This document shows, one piece after another, positions 33,912-45,377 of a stretch of DNA of 64,000 nucleotides (position 1 is its first letter; each line of letters opens with the position of its first letter). The notes under the pieces are model-generated. The model did not search any database. It saw only the letters and a list, made by a program, of their open reading frames with translations, and was not told the origin of the DNA. This stretch comes from Vanrija pseudolonga (taxonomy: Eukaryota > Basidiomycota > Tremellomycetes > Trichosporonales > Trichosporonaceae). The translations under genes and the position numbers were made by a program. The DNA lies in contig NC_085855.1 in the NCBI RefSeq assembly GCF_020906515.1, forward strand, positions 2,356,001 through 2,420,000, in the 5' to 3' direction.

Positions 33912-35540
33912 CTAGTAGATGTACCTAAAGTGCTTGTTCTTCAGATCTGTCACATCGTTCTCGCCAGCAACACGGTTGAGGTGCTCGCGTTCCTCGACGG
34001 TCATTCCCGAGGCGGCAAACTCCTGGTCACGCTTCTTGTTCTGCCACCAGAGGTACCACCACCAGTGGCCAAGGTTGACAGTGGAGAAGAGCATGAAGAC
34101 GGCCGACACGGTCAGACCCTTGAAGTAACGCGGCGCGTCGGAGGCTGTGGGAGTTAGTAGAGCGGAACCGGTTTTTACTCACGACGCATCACCTGCGAGC
34201 CGATAATGTTGCCGATGCAGTAGGCGAGCAGGGAGGAGCCGCCGAAGAACGACTTCTTGGTGCGACCGGCGACGTTGAGCGAGATCATGGGCCACGCGGT
34301 GAGGAAGCAACCGATGGCAAACTGGTGGCTGAAGACAGTCCAAATAGCCCACTTGGTCCATTTGCCCGAGTGCTTGTCCGTGCCGGCGTAGATGAGCGCG
34401 ACGAACGTGAACATCTGCATAATGATCGCGAGGGGGAAGCGCGTCTTGGGCCAGTAGTGCACCGCGAAGCCGCACGCCACAATCGAGGTACACGCCACAG
34501 CGTATCCGGGCAGGTTGTACATGATCGTCTGGAGGTTGGTGAAGCCGAATGATTGAATGACGAGGGTGTTGAACGTCGTGATACTGCCATTGGGGATGTT
34601 GCTGGTGATGTTGTACACCACCGCGAGCCAGAACTGCTGGTCGTAGAGGCACTCTTTCACCTGCGACCAGTCCCACTTGTGCTGTCCTCCTGTTCCGGTG
34701 CCGTTGGAGATGATGCGGGCTTTGGCCATGCGCTTCTCGCGCGCAGTGAGCCACCAGACCTCATCGGGGGTGCCTCCAAAGATGAGGAAGATGATGCCGA
34801 GGCCCACGGTGACGGAACCAAGGAAGAGGTTGATAACCCGCCACGCGGCGAGCCCACCACGGTCTTGTGCGTTCTTGGCAATGTAGTAGATGCCGAGGCC
34901 GAAGACGATGGCGAAGAAGGTGTCTAGGGGGTGAGCAGGGGCCGTGCGAGTAGAACTTACTCATCGAGTAGTACAGGTTCTGACGGTGCGTCTGCTCGCG
35001 ACGCAGGTACCACGATGAGGTGAAGAGGGCGAAGCCGGGGGTGACGACAGCCTCAAACCATCCCAGGAATGTGCGCACAGCAGCGAGCTGGGCATAGTTG
35101 TTGCAGGCGGCGAGGAGCATGACCATGGCTCCCCAGATGATGATGCACACGGCAAGGCCTCGACCGAGGGGTACGCGCTGGAGGAACCACATCATGGGGT
35201 ACTGTGCTAGCGCGTATGCCATGTAGAAGAAGGCGGTGAGGGTCGAGTACTGGGCGAGCGTCATGTGGGTGTCGTCGCGGAGACCGAAGATGACACCAGA
35301 AGAGAGCGACGTCTTGTCGCTGTATTGGATGCCATACAGGAGCATGAGCATGGGCATGAGGATCCAGTCAAACTTGCGCTTGAGGCAGCTGTACTCTTCC
35401 TCACTGGGTATCTTATCAGCGTAGTCCCACCGGCCCACTCACGTGAACTCGCCCTCGGCGGCAATGAGGTCGTCGACTTGGGCGACGACTGACACGTCGC
35501 CCTCAGAGTCGGTCCTGAGTTTCTCCTTTGTGTCTGACAT
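33912..35540 (-). CDS. Dal5-type MFS permease 2
   Basis: Four exons (35443-35540, 34961-35403, 34183-34923, 33912-34144) encode 504 residues. FDWILMPMLMLLYGIQYSDK, then LAQYPMMWFLQRVPLGRGL, FLGWFEAVVTPGF, NITSNIPNGSITTFNTLVIQ, LNVAGRTKKSFFGG and the C-terminal KNKHFRYIY identify the allantoate-permease family. The spacing of the IPNG.ITTFN motif is closer to yeast Dal5-like members than in the neighbouring permease, so the two are diverged and not recent duplicates. It has fewer introns (3 against 8). The start codon faces that of the M20 amidohydrolase across a 501-bp shared upstream region with two GATAAG sites, so co-regulation and a shared substrate are reasonable inferences. Confidence 0.86.
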
Positions 35541-36041
35541 GGTGCTTGGCGTGGGGGTAGGTGGTGAGTCGCAGTCTGCATGTCCTTTTAACCTCTTGTC
35601 CCGGTCCAGGCGGGCCATTGTTCCGACTGCCGCGATAAGTGCGGTTCGGTCGGGGCACCAGGACCCCGGAGCGGAGAGGGCTCGGCGTGGGGCACGGCCC
35701 AATGGCTACGGGGCTACGAGATGCGCCGCGAGGCACAGGACCAATAGCTGCGGGTCAGGTGATATGAGTAGAGTGGAGAGGTTGCATTGCCGCAGCTTGC
35801 AAGTGGAGAATTGCACCGAGTCGCGATGGAGCAAAGAGTTTTCCGAGGTCGAGGTCGCCGAGATGGCGGAAAAGTGACCCTTTTGCCGCGTTTTCAGTCC
35901 CTTTTTCCGTCTGTCGAACCGACTCGCGGCCGAGTGGGACGGACCAAAGCCTGATGATCTCGAGGAAGCACTCGACGCTCCACCGACTCTTATGTAGGTA
36001 TCCCCAGAGCGATAAGCAATGTGACAGCTACCAACACCACC
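35541..36041. promoter_or_regulatory. Divergent promoter, permease 2 / M20 hydrolase
   Basis: The 501-bp gap between two divergent start codons holds GATAAG at 35634-35639 and 36011-36016, the core recognised by fungal GATA factors of nitrogen catabolite control. Two such hexamers can occur by chance, so this is suggestive only. Confidence 0.45.
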
Positions 36042-37379
36042 ATGCGCATCGAGTCAGAGAGCGTTACTGGCACCGCCGGCTTCCCCGCCACCCCAGCCAT
36101 TCGAGCCACTATCCGCGCGGCCATCGTCGCCGCCGCCGACAAGCTCACTGCCGTGTCAACATGGCTGCACGACAACCCCGAGATCTCGTTCCAAGAGTTC
36201 AAGGCGCACGACAAGCTCACGACGTTCCTCGAATCCGAGGGCTTTAGCGTTGATCGCCACTATGCGGGCCTGGAGACGGCGTGGAAGGCCACCTTTACGA
36301 GGGGCACCGGACCAACGTTCGGCCTCAACAGCGAGTACGATGCGCTTCCTGGCGTCGGACACGCGTGCGGGCACAACCTCATCTGTGTGGCTGGCATCGC
36401 CTCGTTGATAGGATTGCGGGCTGCCATGATCGCGCACGACATCAAAGGCACTGTCGTGCTCCTCGGAACGCCGGCTGAAGAGTCGGGAGACGGCAAGGTC
36501 CGACTGCTCGAGCGGGGCGCGTACGACGGTATCGAGGCGTGCATGATGGCCCATCCTGCCGGCGAGTCGGGCAAGGGGGTTGACGGTCTCATTCGCCCCT
36601 GCCTCGCCGTGCGCAGCATTGGCGTCGAGTTCTTTGGCAAGCCCGCGCACGCGGCCAACGCGCCGTACCAGGGTGTCAACGCGCTGGACGCGGCCAATAT
36701 CGCCTACATGTCCATCTCGTCCATGCGGCAGCAGCTACGACAGGGTGAAATGGTGCACGGTATCATCACCCATGGAGGGGATGCGCCGAATGGTGAGTGA
36801 GCAGCATCGGCCCTGCTGACTTCAGTCATTCCAAAGTACACGGCCATGGAGTACTACTGTCGGTGCGGCGACGCCGACCGGCTCGACAAGCTCATCGCAA
36901 AGATCGTTCCCAGCTTCCACGCCGCGGCACTGGCAACAGGTTGCGAGGTCAAGCTCGATATTTCTGGGCTATGTGCCGACTTGCGACACGCTGCACCGCT
37001 TGCCGAGGAGTACGCAAACGTGATGGAGTCCGAGTTTGGGCAGCACATCGACGTCGACCTGACCGAGGCTGGCCGACGCATGGGGAGCACCGACTTCGGT
37101 AACGTGACCTACGCGATGCCGGGCTGCCATCCGCACTTTGTGATTACCGAGCTGCCACCCAAGGTGCACACGGCCGAGTTTGCAGCCATTGCGGCCACAG
37201 CTCCAGCCCACGAGCAGACGTACCGTGTCGCGAGCGGCATGGCGACCGTCGGAGTGCGATTCCTGACGGACAAGGCGTTTGCCGAGCGCACCAAGAAGGC
37301 GTGGAGGGAGAGCATGGACGAAGTCGGCGGTCTTGTTGACGTCGCCAAATGGGGTGCCAACCCCGCGCATCTACAGTAG
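36042..37379 (+). CDS. M20 family amidohydrolase (PM20D2/AbgB-like)
   Basis: Two exons (36042-36792, 36826-37379) with a 33-nt intron encode 434 residues. The M20D metallopeptidase layout is clear: WLHDNPEISFQEF near residue 42, GLNSEYDALPGVGHACGHN near 95-112 (metal ligands), TPAEESGDGK near 145, and GKPAHAANAPYQGVNALDA in the lid domain. The C-terminal part has STDFGNVTYAMPGCHPHF. Family members cut amide bonds of N-acyl or N-aryl amino acids and dipeptides; PM20D2 acts on beta-alanyl dipeptides, AbgB on p-aminobenzoyl-glutamate. No signal peptide is present, so the enzyme is cytosolic and probably acts on what the divergently transcribed Dal5-type permease imports. The first ATG of the exon was used. 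Confidence 0.86.
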
Positions 37380-37540
37380 ACGATGAGCTTGCATGCATGA
37401 GTGATAGGGCTGTAAAGGTGAAGACAATGGGCAGGGTACATACAGTATGGGGAGCAGGGCGGGTCTTATCTCCGCGCCAAGAGTCGAGTTTTCCGCGATC
37501 CGATTCACCGGCCCCACATCTTGCAACAACTCTGTCACCC

Positions 37541-39993
37541 ATGTCAGTCGGTAGACCACGGCACGTCTGCGAGCCGTGTCGTGCACGCAAGATACGATGT
37601 GGGTCGAACATGGGTCGCCGCTGACTCCGCAGGCGACAAGGGCACGCCGTGTAAGTAGCACTCCGTATCCCACTGACTCGACTCCAGGCGGGCCGTGTCT
37701 CCGGCGCCGAATCCCCAGCCGCTGTACGGGTGCTACAGGCTCCGAGGCCGCCTCGATGCCCTCACCACGCCCACATTCACACTCTCCCGAGCGCCGTCGT
37801 GAGGCCACGGCCGACTCTGCTGCCGCCGACTCACCGTACCCCCTCTCGTCGATCGCAGAGTCACGGGGCACGCTGCCGATCGTGTTTGAGACACACGAGC
37901 CGTCCGGCCGCGAGTCGGAGAGCAGCATGGTCGCTGACATGCTCGACGTGTTCGGCATGGGACTGCGTACAACACGTGAGCGGCTACGGCGGGGCGCGCC
38001 GGCCCCGCCGCCCATGAGCGCCTACCTCCTCGAACACATGGGGCGGGCACTGGCAATCCTGCCTGATGAGCAACGGAGCCGCTCCCTTGTGGACATCTAT
38101 GTGGGTGTGTGTGTGTTTGAGTGCGCTGACGCCAGTTCGCCAAGGTCGACTGGTTTACGCGCGCACTGCACCGTGAGCGGTACATGAGCGAGTTTGAGAG
38201 CCTGCTGGCGTCGCCGCATCCCCAGACAGTCCGCCCGTCCTGGCTTTGCCTCCATCTCGGGGTGATATGCCTTGCGACTCACATGCTTGATGCGAGCGAG
38301 CGCGACGCGCTGTCTATCCCCGACTCTGAGTGTCAGGACCTCGCGCAGACATACTTTCTCGCTTCCAAAGAGCTGTTGTTCGCTTCCGATTTCTACTTCA
38401 AGTGGGGGTTGGGGCAGAGCGACGCTGACACGGCAGCCAAACGGTCGAACACCTCCAGTGCATCATCCTCCACGGAGTGTATCTCTGTACGTGTTACCTC
38501 CGGCCCCCGCTCACCACTTATCCAGACAACACGGACGAAGGAGCCGACTCACACTGGGCACTCCTCGGCTCGGCCATCAAGATTGCATACAATCTCGGAC
38601 TGAACCGTCTAGGGCCCGAGAACGTCCGCGATCACCAGTGGCCTAGGCCATGGCAGGATCCCGTGCAGCGCGACATTGGCCGGAGGGTGTGGTGGAACAT
38701 TGTATGGAACGACTGGACGCTGGCGACGGGGTATTGTTCGACATGTGAGTGCCCGTGGACTCTGCCGGCTGACCCACCAGACTGCGTCCACCCATCGCTC
38801 AACTTCACAGTCCTGCCGGGCAACCACGCCGCGCCGACCAGCGCTGCCGACCACGGCGTGCAACCACTGGACGTATACACGCCCATGTCATGCTTCATCT
38901 TCCGTCGCCACTACGACACGTCGCGTAGGTGTCTATGCCGCGACGGCGCTGACGCCAGAACGTGAGACGATAGACCACCGGCGTGAGAACGCTTTCCGGG
39001 ACATGGCGTATGTGCGCCGCACCGACCGGCGGCTGGAAACGCTGGGAGCAAGCCTCCCACCCCACTTCCAGTCCCTTTCCAAGGCTCAACAGACGGCCGA
39101 ACGCCTCGGCAGCCCGACCGTCGTGTACGAATACCTCCTACTCCGTATCATACACAACGCAAGGCTCGTCCGGCTCCATGTGCCGTACCTCGTCGCGGGG
39201 TACACCGACCCCAACTACCGATACTCTGCGGACCGCGTCATCGGTGCCGCCAAGGCGACGCTGCAGGACTTGCACATGGCGTGGCTCGAGTGCCCAGCGC
39301 TACTCAACTTTTGTGAGGCGAGGTCAGCGAACTCACTGACCCCAGGGCTCGTCCTATCCAACAGCTACTTTGCCGCAGTGGTCATCTGTGAGTTTCCCCA
39401 CGGCCTTTGCTAATACCTAGTCATCAACCTCTGCTATGGCCCCGACACTTCCAAGCGGCAGTCACAGCGCAACCTCCTCAGACAAACAGTCTACGTCTTC
39501 CGGTGCGCGGCTACAAACTCGAGACCCCACTGACCGATCGAAGTGAAGCTACTGGCGTCAGTGTAATCGCCAGGAACGCGTGCCGCATTCTGGACGCGCT
39601 GTTAGCTGCCGAACGGGACATCGCCGCGGCCCCACTGACGGCCCCAGACCCCGGGAGTGAGCTGCAGCCCCTCCGGAGGGCGGTCGAGCGGATCCTCGTG
39701 AGTGCCTCCGATTGACTGAGCTTACTTCCAAGGGCATCGGCCAGCACGAAGCCGTGCCCCCTGCGGCGGCGACCGCGGTCCCGTCATCCTCACTGTCGTC
39801 GTCACCCGCGGGTGAAGGCTCCGCCCCAACAACAGAAGACATCTGGGGCGAGTGGTTGATGCCAGCCGCTGACGACTGGGGCGGCGGGGGCGGTGACCTA
39901 AGCTCGCTCTTCCCGCCCGCCGACAACGCGAGCCTTGAGCGTCTGCTCCACCTCGTCGGCCTCGACGCGTCGTTTCCCGGCGGGTCGACGTAG
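37541..39993 (+). CDS. Zn2Cys6 transcription factor 1
   Basis: Twelve exons (37541-37598, 37633-37650, 37688-38100, 38136-38401, 38437-38486, 38526-38744, 38781-38924, 38959-39312, 39346-39387, 39421-39502, 39544-39697, 39733-39993) encode 686 residues. The binuclear zinc cluster reads VCEPCRARKIRC, DKGTPCGPC, then a last Cys 10 residues on. Its centre is built by an 18-nt exon, and reading through either flanking intron destroys the cluster. A Ser/Pro-rich linker leads to the fungal-specific TF domain (about 170-560), with RRVWWNIVWNDW and GLNRLGPENV as landmarks. The C-terminus holds an acidic/Gly segment (DDWGGGGGDLSSLFPP), a possible activation region. It lies just downstream of the M20 hydrolase and upstream of the S28 peptidase, so it may regulate either. 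Confidence 0.82.
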
Positions 39994-40860
39994 CGCCGTG
40001 CCTCGGGCGCCGGTGTGCGCGTCAAAGTCGTCTCGGAACGATGTGGGCCGCAGGCGATGGTCAAGGTCTGTGGTTGCATGTGGTGCACCCGGCGGCCCAA
40101 TGACAATGATACTTGTATGCGGCGCGTCTGCCGATTCTACCACGACCTAGCGCGTCCCAAGCGCGTTAAACAGCTCCCCGAGGTCAAGCGCTGTTGTTAT
40201 CAGCAGACCGACGTTCCCGCTCCCTAATTGGGACTGGCTAAACTCTAATCGACGCGTCATCTATTCTGACCCCCAAACCCTAACACGCACCCGCGACAGC
40301 TAACTCGACCCGCAACACCTTGTGCCTTGATCCAAACACGACCTTACCAGACTTCTCCGCGCTGTCAACTAAGCTTGACCATGTTTGTCGTAGTGAACAC
40401 GGCTGCTTACACCCGGCAAACATCGGTCGAGGTTAGAAGACGGCCCTGGTCCAGCTTACTCTGCAAGGTCTAGCGTGTGATCTGGCTCCTGGCCCTGGTG
40501 AATAGACTTAGCGGGACATATCTGGCCCAAGACGCGACGCGACGCGACTCGCCGCAACCTCGCCGCTAGTCGCTGCGCCGTCGACATCACAAGCGTCAAT
40601 AATGCTCCATGATCCGCCGTGTAGGTTGAGTTCGATCCAACCACTATCGGGAGCGCACCATGTGCTACACGGTGCCATCGGCGAGCACGGCGTCGCCAGA
40701 AACGAGCGACCAGCGAGCTAGTGTTGTGGACGTCGAGTGCGGCTCGCTGATGCCCGTAGCGCGTTGTTTCGCCAACGTCCTCGCCGAGGTGTGGCGATGC
40801 GTATAAGATGCAGCTCGTCGTTCCGCCTTGGATGTCATCGACAGCGCCTCCTGGGACACC
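39994..40860. other. Intergenic, 0.87 kb
   Basis: Contains the S28 peptidase promoter; a TATAAG lies at 40802-40807, about 55 bp upstream of its ATG. I see no supported ORF. Confidence 0.55.
40802..40807 (+). promoter_or_regulatory. TATA-like element of the S28 peptidase gene
   Basis: TATAAG about 55 bp upstream of the ATG at 40861. Confidence 0.45.
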
Positions 40861-43279
40861 ATGACCATACTCTTCCTCACTCTCTGGCTCCTGCTTGCCA
40901 GTCTTGGCGTGCAGGCCGACATCGACCTCGACCTCTCGCGGCTCCTTATCGGCTCTTCAGCTGGTGGTTCGGGATACCGCAACATCAAGATCTGGCAAGG
41001 CCTCAATGACGGGACTCTGTAAGTATCCCTCAAAAGCCACAGCTCACACGCAGGCAGTACAACTACAGCTCGCCGCTCGGCTTTGGTGGCGGATTTGACG
41101 TCCCCAAGAAGCGCGCCTTCGCCCGCCGTGATGTGCAGGGCTGGAATACAACGCTCACAATGGGTACTGTCACCGACAACCCCCCCACCAAGTCCACCAA
41201 GCGCACCTATTGCTTTGCGCAGCCTCTGTCTCACCTGGACCCAACGGCACCCAAGACTCAGTTCTGTCAGCGCTACTTCATCAACGCAGACTACTACAAG
41301 CCCGGTGGACCCATCTATGTCTTTGACGCTGGAGAGGGGCCTGCTGAAAACGTGTCAGTTGTGAACTGGGCCAGAGCGCAACCGCTCGACCATACACTCA
41401 CATAGAACACAGGGCCGGCTACGCGTGGAGCCAGAACCCCGCCTTTTGGGCCAAGAAGTACAATGGCCTCGCCATCGTCCTCGAGCACCGATACTATGGC
41501 TGGTCGATGCCCGTCCCCGACTTGAGCACCGACAACTTGCGCTGGCTCACAGTCAGGGAGTCGCTCGAGGACAGCGCCAACTTTGTCCGTAATTGGGTAC
41601 CTCCGGCTGGGTTGTTCAACTTTACCGTTGACCGCACTGTCCTTGATCCCAAGAACACGCCGTGGTTTGCTGTGGGGTGTTCGTATCCCGGTGGACGTGC
41701 TGCATGGCTGCGAACACAGTACCCCGACCTCTTCTATGCTGGCCTCTCGAGCTCAGGTGTGACGGTCGCCAAGGCTCACTTTTCTGAATACTGGCACGCC
41801 ATCCAGGCTTATGGCCCTCAGCCATGCGTGCAGTGCATCCAGAATGCTATCCAGTGGGTAGACGACCTCCTGGATCAGGGTGGGGAGGCAGCACAGGCAA
41901 TCAAGACCTTCTTTGGCCTCGGAGAACTCTCTAGACACGCAGACTTTGCACAAGTCCTCGGTGACCCCGTTTGTGAGTGTAACTGTCGCAACAACGCTGA
42001 CAAGAGCAGGGGGTTGGCAGGGACAGGTCTACTACCAAAAGCAGGCCGTCCGTGATGTTTTCTGCCCCTACATCCTCAAGCCCCGCGACCCCAAGTCGAG
42101 CAACACGATCACGTTTGGCGGAAAGAATGTCACTCTGTGAGCACATGCACGTCCCGAACCCAGCTGATCCCAGCCCGGACAACGTTGTCAACTATGCAGA
42201 CTACATCAAGACGGTCACGATTACGGCGGCGTCTTGTGTAGGGCGCATAAAGTATTGCTACGACAACACGGACAGATCCAACCTCCTCCGTGACGATGTG
42301 ACCCAGTGGTGGCGTATCTGGAAATGGCAGAGTAAGCTTTTCATTGTTTCCACCGCTGACTCCCTCAGCCGGCCTTGAGTTTGGCTACACCCAGTACACC
42401 CCCGAGACTGGTCCTCGCGTCACGTCCAAGTACATGACATACGACTACATGACAGAAGTCTGCAAGGCCGCCTACCCTCCTGGGAAGTACTTCCAGCTGC
42501 CCTCTTCGCCCAACGTGGACTCTATCAACGCGATGGGCGGGTACGACATTGCCTATGACCGAATCGCGATAGTTAATGGTCAGGCCGACCCGTGGCGCTA
42601 TGTCACCCCCGCTGCCGACTTTTTGCCTCAGCGACAGTCGACCATCCTTCGTCCGTTCTACGTCATTCAAAACGCGACGCACTGCTGGAACTTGATCCAG
42701 AAACCCAGCGAACCTCAGAGTATCATCGACGTCAACACCTTCCAGGACCAGTTTATGGACGAATGGTTGAACTTCTGGAACCAGACCAAGGCTGGTACCG
42801 GCGGCGCCGGGGGTGCGGGCGGCGCTGGAGGCGTTGGAGGCTCAGGCGACCACGGCGGCGCTGGAGGTGCTGGTGGTGCGGGTGGCACTGGCGGCACTGG
42901 CAGTGCCGGGGCCGCTGGTGGTGCCGGGGGTGCCGGGGGTGCCGGGGGTGCCGGTGGTGCTGGTGGCACCTCGGGCACGACGGGCACTACCGGCACGACG
43001 GGCACTACCGGCACGACGGGTGCAGCCGGCCCAGGGGGTGCTGGTGGAGCGGGAGGTGCTGGTGGCGACGGCGGTGCTGCCGGAGCTGGTGGCGTCGGAG
43101 GCGCAGGTGGTGTTGGTGGCGCCGGCGGTGCTGGAGGTAACGGCACCATTGGTGGTGCTGGCGGCGTCGGCGGCGTCGGAGGTGCTGGCGGCAGCGGCAG
43201 TACCGGTGGAGCTGGAGGTGGTGGTGGCAAGGGTGGCGCTGGCGGCAACAACAAGCCTCATCGTCGTGCCGTGGTCTAG
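40861..43279 (+). CDS. Secreted S28 serine peptidase with a glycine-rich C-terminal tail
   Basis: Six exons (40861-41018, 41054-41377, 41413-41972, 42010-42136, 42174-42331, 42369-43279) encode 745 residues. A signal peptide (ILFLTLWLLLASLGVQA) starts the protein. The S28 fold (lysosomal Pro-X carboxypeptidase/prolyl endopeptidase type) shows FDAGEGPAEN, LEHRYYGWSMP, the nucleophile in GCSYPGG (about residue 250), the Asp in NGQADPWR (about 515) and the His in NATHCW (about 545). From residue 584 to 735 the chain is almost only Gly with Ala, Thr and Val, in GGA/GGX units plus a five-fold GTT block, and ends in a basic NNKPHRRAVV. Other S28 proteins I know stop near 500-550 residues. Intron 2 has no usable GT donor: a GC donor at 41378 restores frame. 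Role: digestion of proline-rich peptides outside the cell. Confidence 0.85.
42793..43248 (+). repeat. GGX-coding low-complexity tract
   Basis: About 456 bp of imperfect GGN-GGN-GCN units inside the last exon of the S28 peptidase, including a run of near-identical 18-bp GGCACTACCGGCACGACG-type units around 42975-43020. It is coding on the plus strand; the antisense Pro-rich reading frame is a shadow. Confidence 0.88.
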
Positions 43280-43417
43280 CCCTGCCGCGATGGCTCCCTA
43301 CCTCTTTCAATGACACGACGGACATTGAACATTGCCTGATAGCCAAGACCCGATTATACCAGCTACCATGCTGAAAGTCCCAAATAAGCCCCGAAAACCC
43401 ATGCATACCTGTCTTGT

Positions 43418-44860
43418 CTACAACTTGGAGCCCCCGTCCAGCCTCGTGAACTCGGAGTACTCGAAGCGGCCGTCTACACGGTCAGGACGGCTCTTGTACC
43501 CAAAGATGTCGCGGTACTGGGGTGGCATTGTGCCCTGGATACCCTGCTCGATCAGGCCGCCGATAACAGGCAGGAATTCTGGGAATCAGCCTTGTTGCCA
43601 CACATCCATACTCACTAAAGGCGTGACCAGAACCGCCAGCACCGATGAACAGCGTGTCGTTGTAGTCGGGGTGGTAGTCGAGCAAGAAGTCGCCGCTGTG
43701 GCGGTCCGAGTACCAGCACAGCCTGGACGCCGAGAAGGGCTTCTTGGCAAGCTCCGGGTACACGGCCGCGAGGTTGCGCAAGAGTTTGGCGTGCCCGTGA
43801 TCGGGGATCGACTGCATCTCGTACCCACGTGTCAGGTGGGTGCGGGGCAGCGAGGGATAGCCAGGCTGGGGGTTGAGGTAGCCGAGTTCGTGGATGGCAA
43901 ACTTGACGAGGCCAGTGGCATTGGGCTTGCGTCAGCTGTATCATGAGCCGTTGTACGCACTGGGAAGATGTAGAAGCCGTTCATCGCCGTCATGGTCACC
44001 GGCACGTTCTTGTAGCGCTCGTGCTCCTCCTTGTTGAGCTGGACAAAGCCCACTACTTGCCCGGTAGGCAGGAGGTTCTCCTTGAGCTCGGGAACAAGGG
44101 TCGGCGTCCAGGATCCGCAGCACAGCACGACCAGGTCGGCAGTGTATTCGTCGCCGTGCTCCTCGGTGACCACGCCGCGGACCTTGCGTGCTGCTTCGTC
44201 GATAATGAGCTTCTTGGCCGTCCCGCAGCGGAACACAACACCGAGAGCGCGGGCCTTGGCCACAGCCGCTTCGGTGGCGCGTGCAGCCTCGGCCCAGCCA
44301 CCGCACTCGTTGTGGTCTGGTCATTAGCTCGGTTCTAATTCCCAGCACCAAAGCGGCTCCACTCACACGCATAGCAGTCGGCAAAGTCGCCCAAAGGCAC
44401 CCCGTTGCCATACTGCGCCTGCACATCCGCCTTGCCTTCCAGTTTGCGCGCACACTTGCCGGGCGTCTCCATGCCAGGCAGGAAGTTGACCGCATACGTC
44501 TTCTCGGCGCTGGCCACGCCGTTTGGACGGGCCGTCATGACAACGCCAGTCTCGTGGTAGTACTCGGCCCACTCGTCACGCCAGCCGAGCATGGCCTCAC
44601 GCGCGAGGTTGGCGTACACTGGGTCCGTGTACTCTTGCCGCACGATCTTGTTGTAGTCGTACGACGCGGCATCGGTCGCTGGGGGCGTTGGGGAGCGGTC
44701 GAGGACGGTGATGAGATGGGCTTGACCCTTGTAGGCTCCGCGGGCGAGCGCGAGCGCGGTGGTCGAGCCAAACTCGCCCGCGCCGACGATCTGGAGTCAG
44801 TGGCGCACTCGACAGCAAACTTACGAGCACGCGCTGTGGTGGTGCGATGCGGGGGGTCAT
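43418..44860 (-). CDS. Peroxisomal FAD-dependent amine oxidase (sarcosine/pipecolate/fructosyl-amino-acid oxidase family)
   Basis: Five exons (44825-44860, 44367-44790, 43961-44316, 43616-43925, 43418-43578) encode 428 residues. The N-terminus is a Rossmann dinucleotide motif (VLIVGAGEFGSTTALALA) split by an intron after the first twelve residues. LCWYSDRHSGDFLLDYHP holds the Cys that carries covalent FAD in the MSOX family, followed by FIGAGGSGHAFKFLPVIGGL. The last three residues are SKL, a textbook PTS1 peroxisome signal, fitting an H2O2-producing oxidase. Family substrates include sarcosine, L-pipecolate/saccharopine and fructosyl amino acids; the sequence alone does not decide. Two donors are GTGCGT/GTGAGT types. 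The gene is convergent with the S28 peptidase, 138 bp apart. Confidence 0.86.
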
Positions 44861-45377
44861 TATCGTGCTTGTTTCTGTACAGATGCGGTTGTCAGAAGAG
44901 GCCTTGCAGCCTAAATACCTCCCAACCGGGCGGTCTTCACATGACTTCGGCCTTGTGGTTCCGAGTCGGCTTTGACCTGCGGCATCCCTCGGCATTTCAC
45001 CGAAGCAGCCCGCGAGCAACCGACAAGGACCGATTGCTGCGGTGTGGCCTTCGGCGCGGCGTCTCGGCTCTGGCGCGAGGCTGCCCTGGCTGCTGCGCTG
45101 CGTATCGTGTGGCCCTGCGATGGTTCTGTGTCCCTGCTTATCGTCGCCTACGTCGCGAGAAGATGCTAGGGGAGGGACAGGGGCCGCCGACGCGCACGCG
45201 GCGCCGAAAGTCTGTCTCCTGTATACAGATGTTGCTACGCGGACACGCCCCCGTAGCCAGGCTCTGACATGCCAGCTGATATGCTCGCCGCCGCTTTACC
45301 AAGCCCAGCCTGCACCATTCGCGCCCATCGATACCATTGCATACCACTTTGACAACATCGTCCGAATGCCACTGCGC
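44861..45377. other. Intergenic, 0.5 kb
   Basis: Separates two minus-strand genes and holds the oxidase promoter. I see no supported ORF. Confidence 0.55.

Noticed and set aside
42715-43254. Pro-Pro-Ala repeat ORF on the minus strand
   Set aside because: It is the reverse complement of the glycine-rich tail of the S28 peptidase, whose frame is fixed by the catalytic domain.
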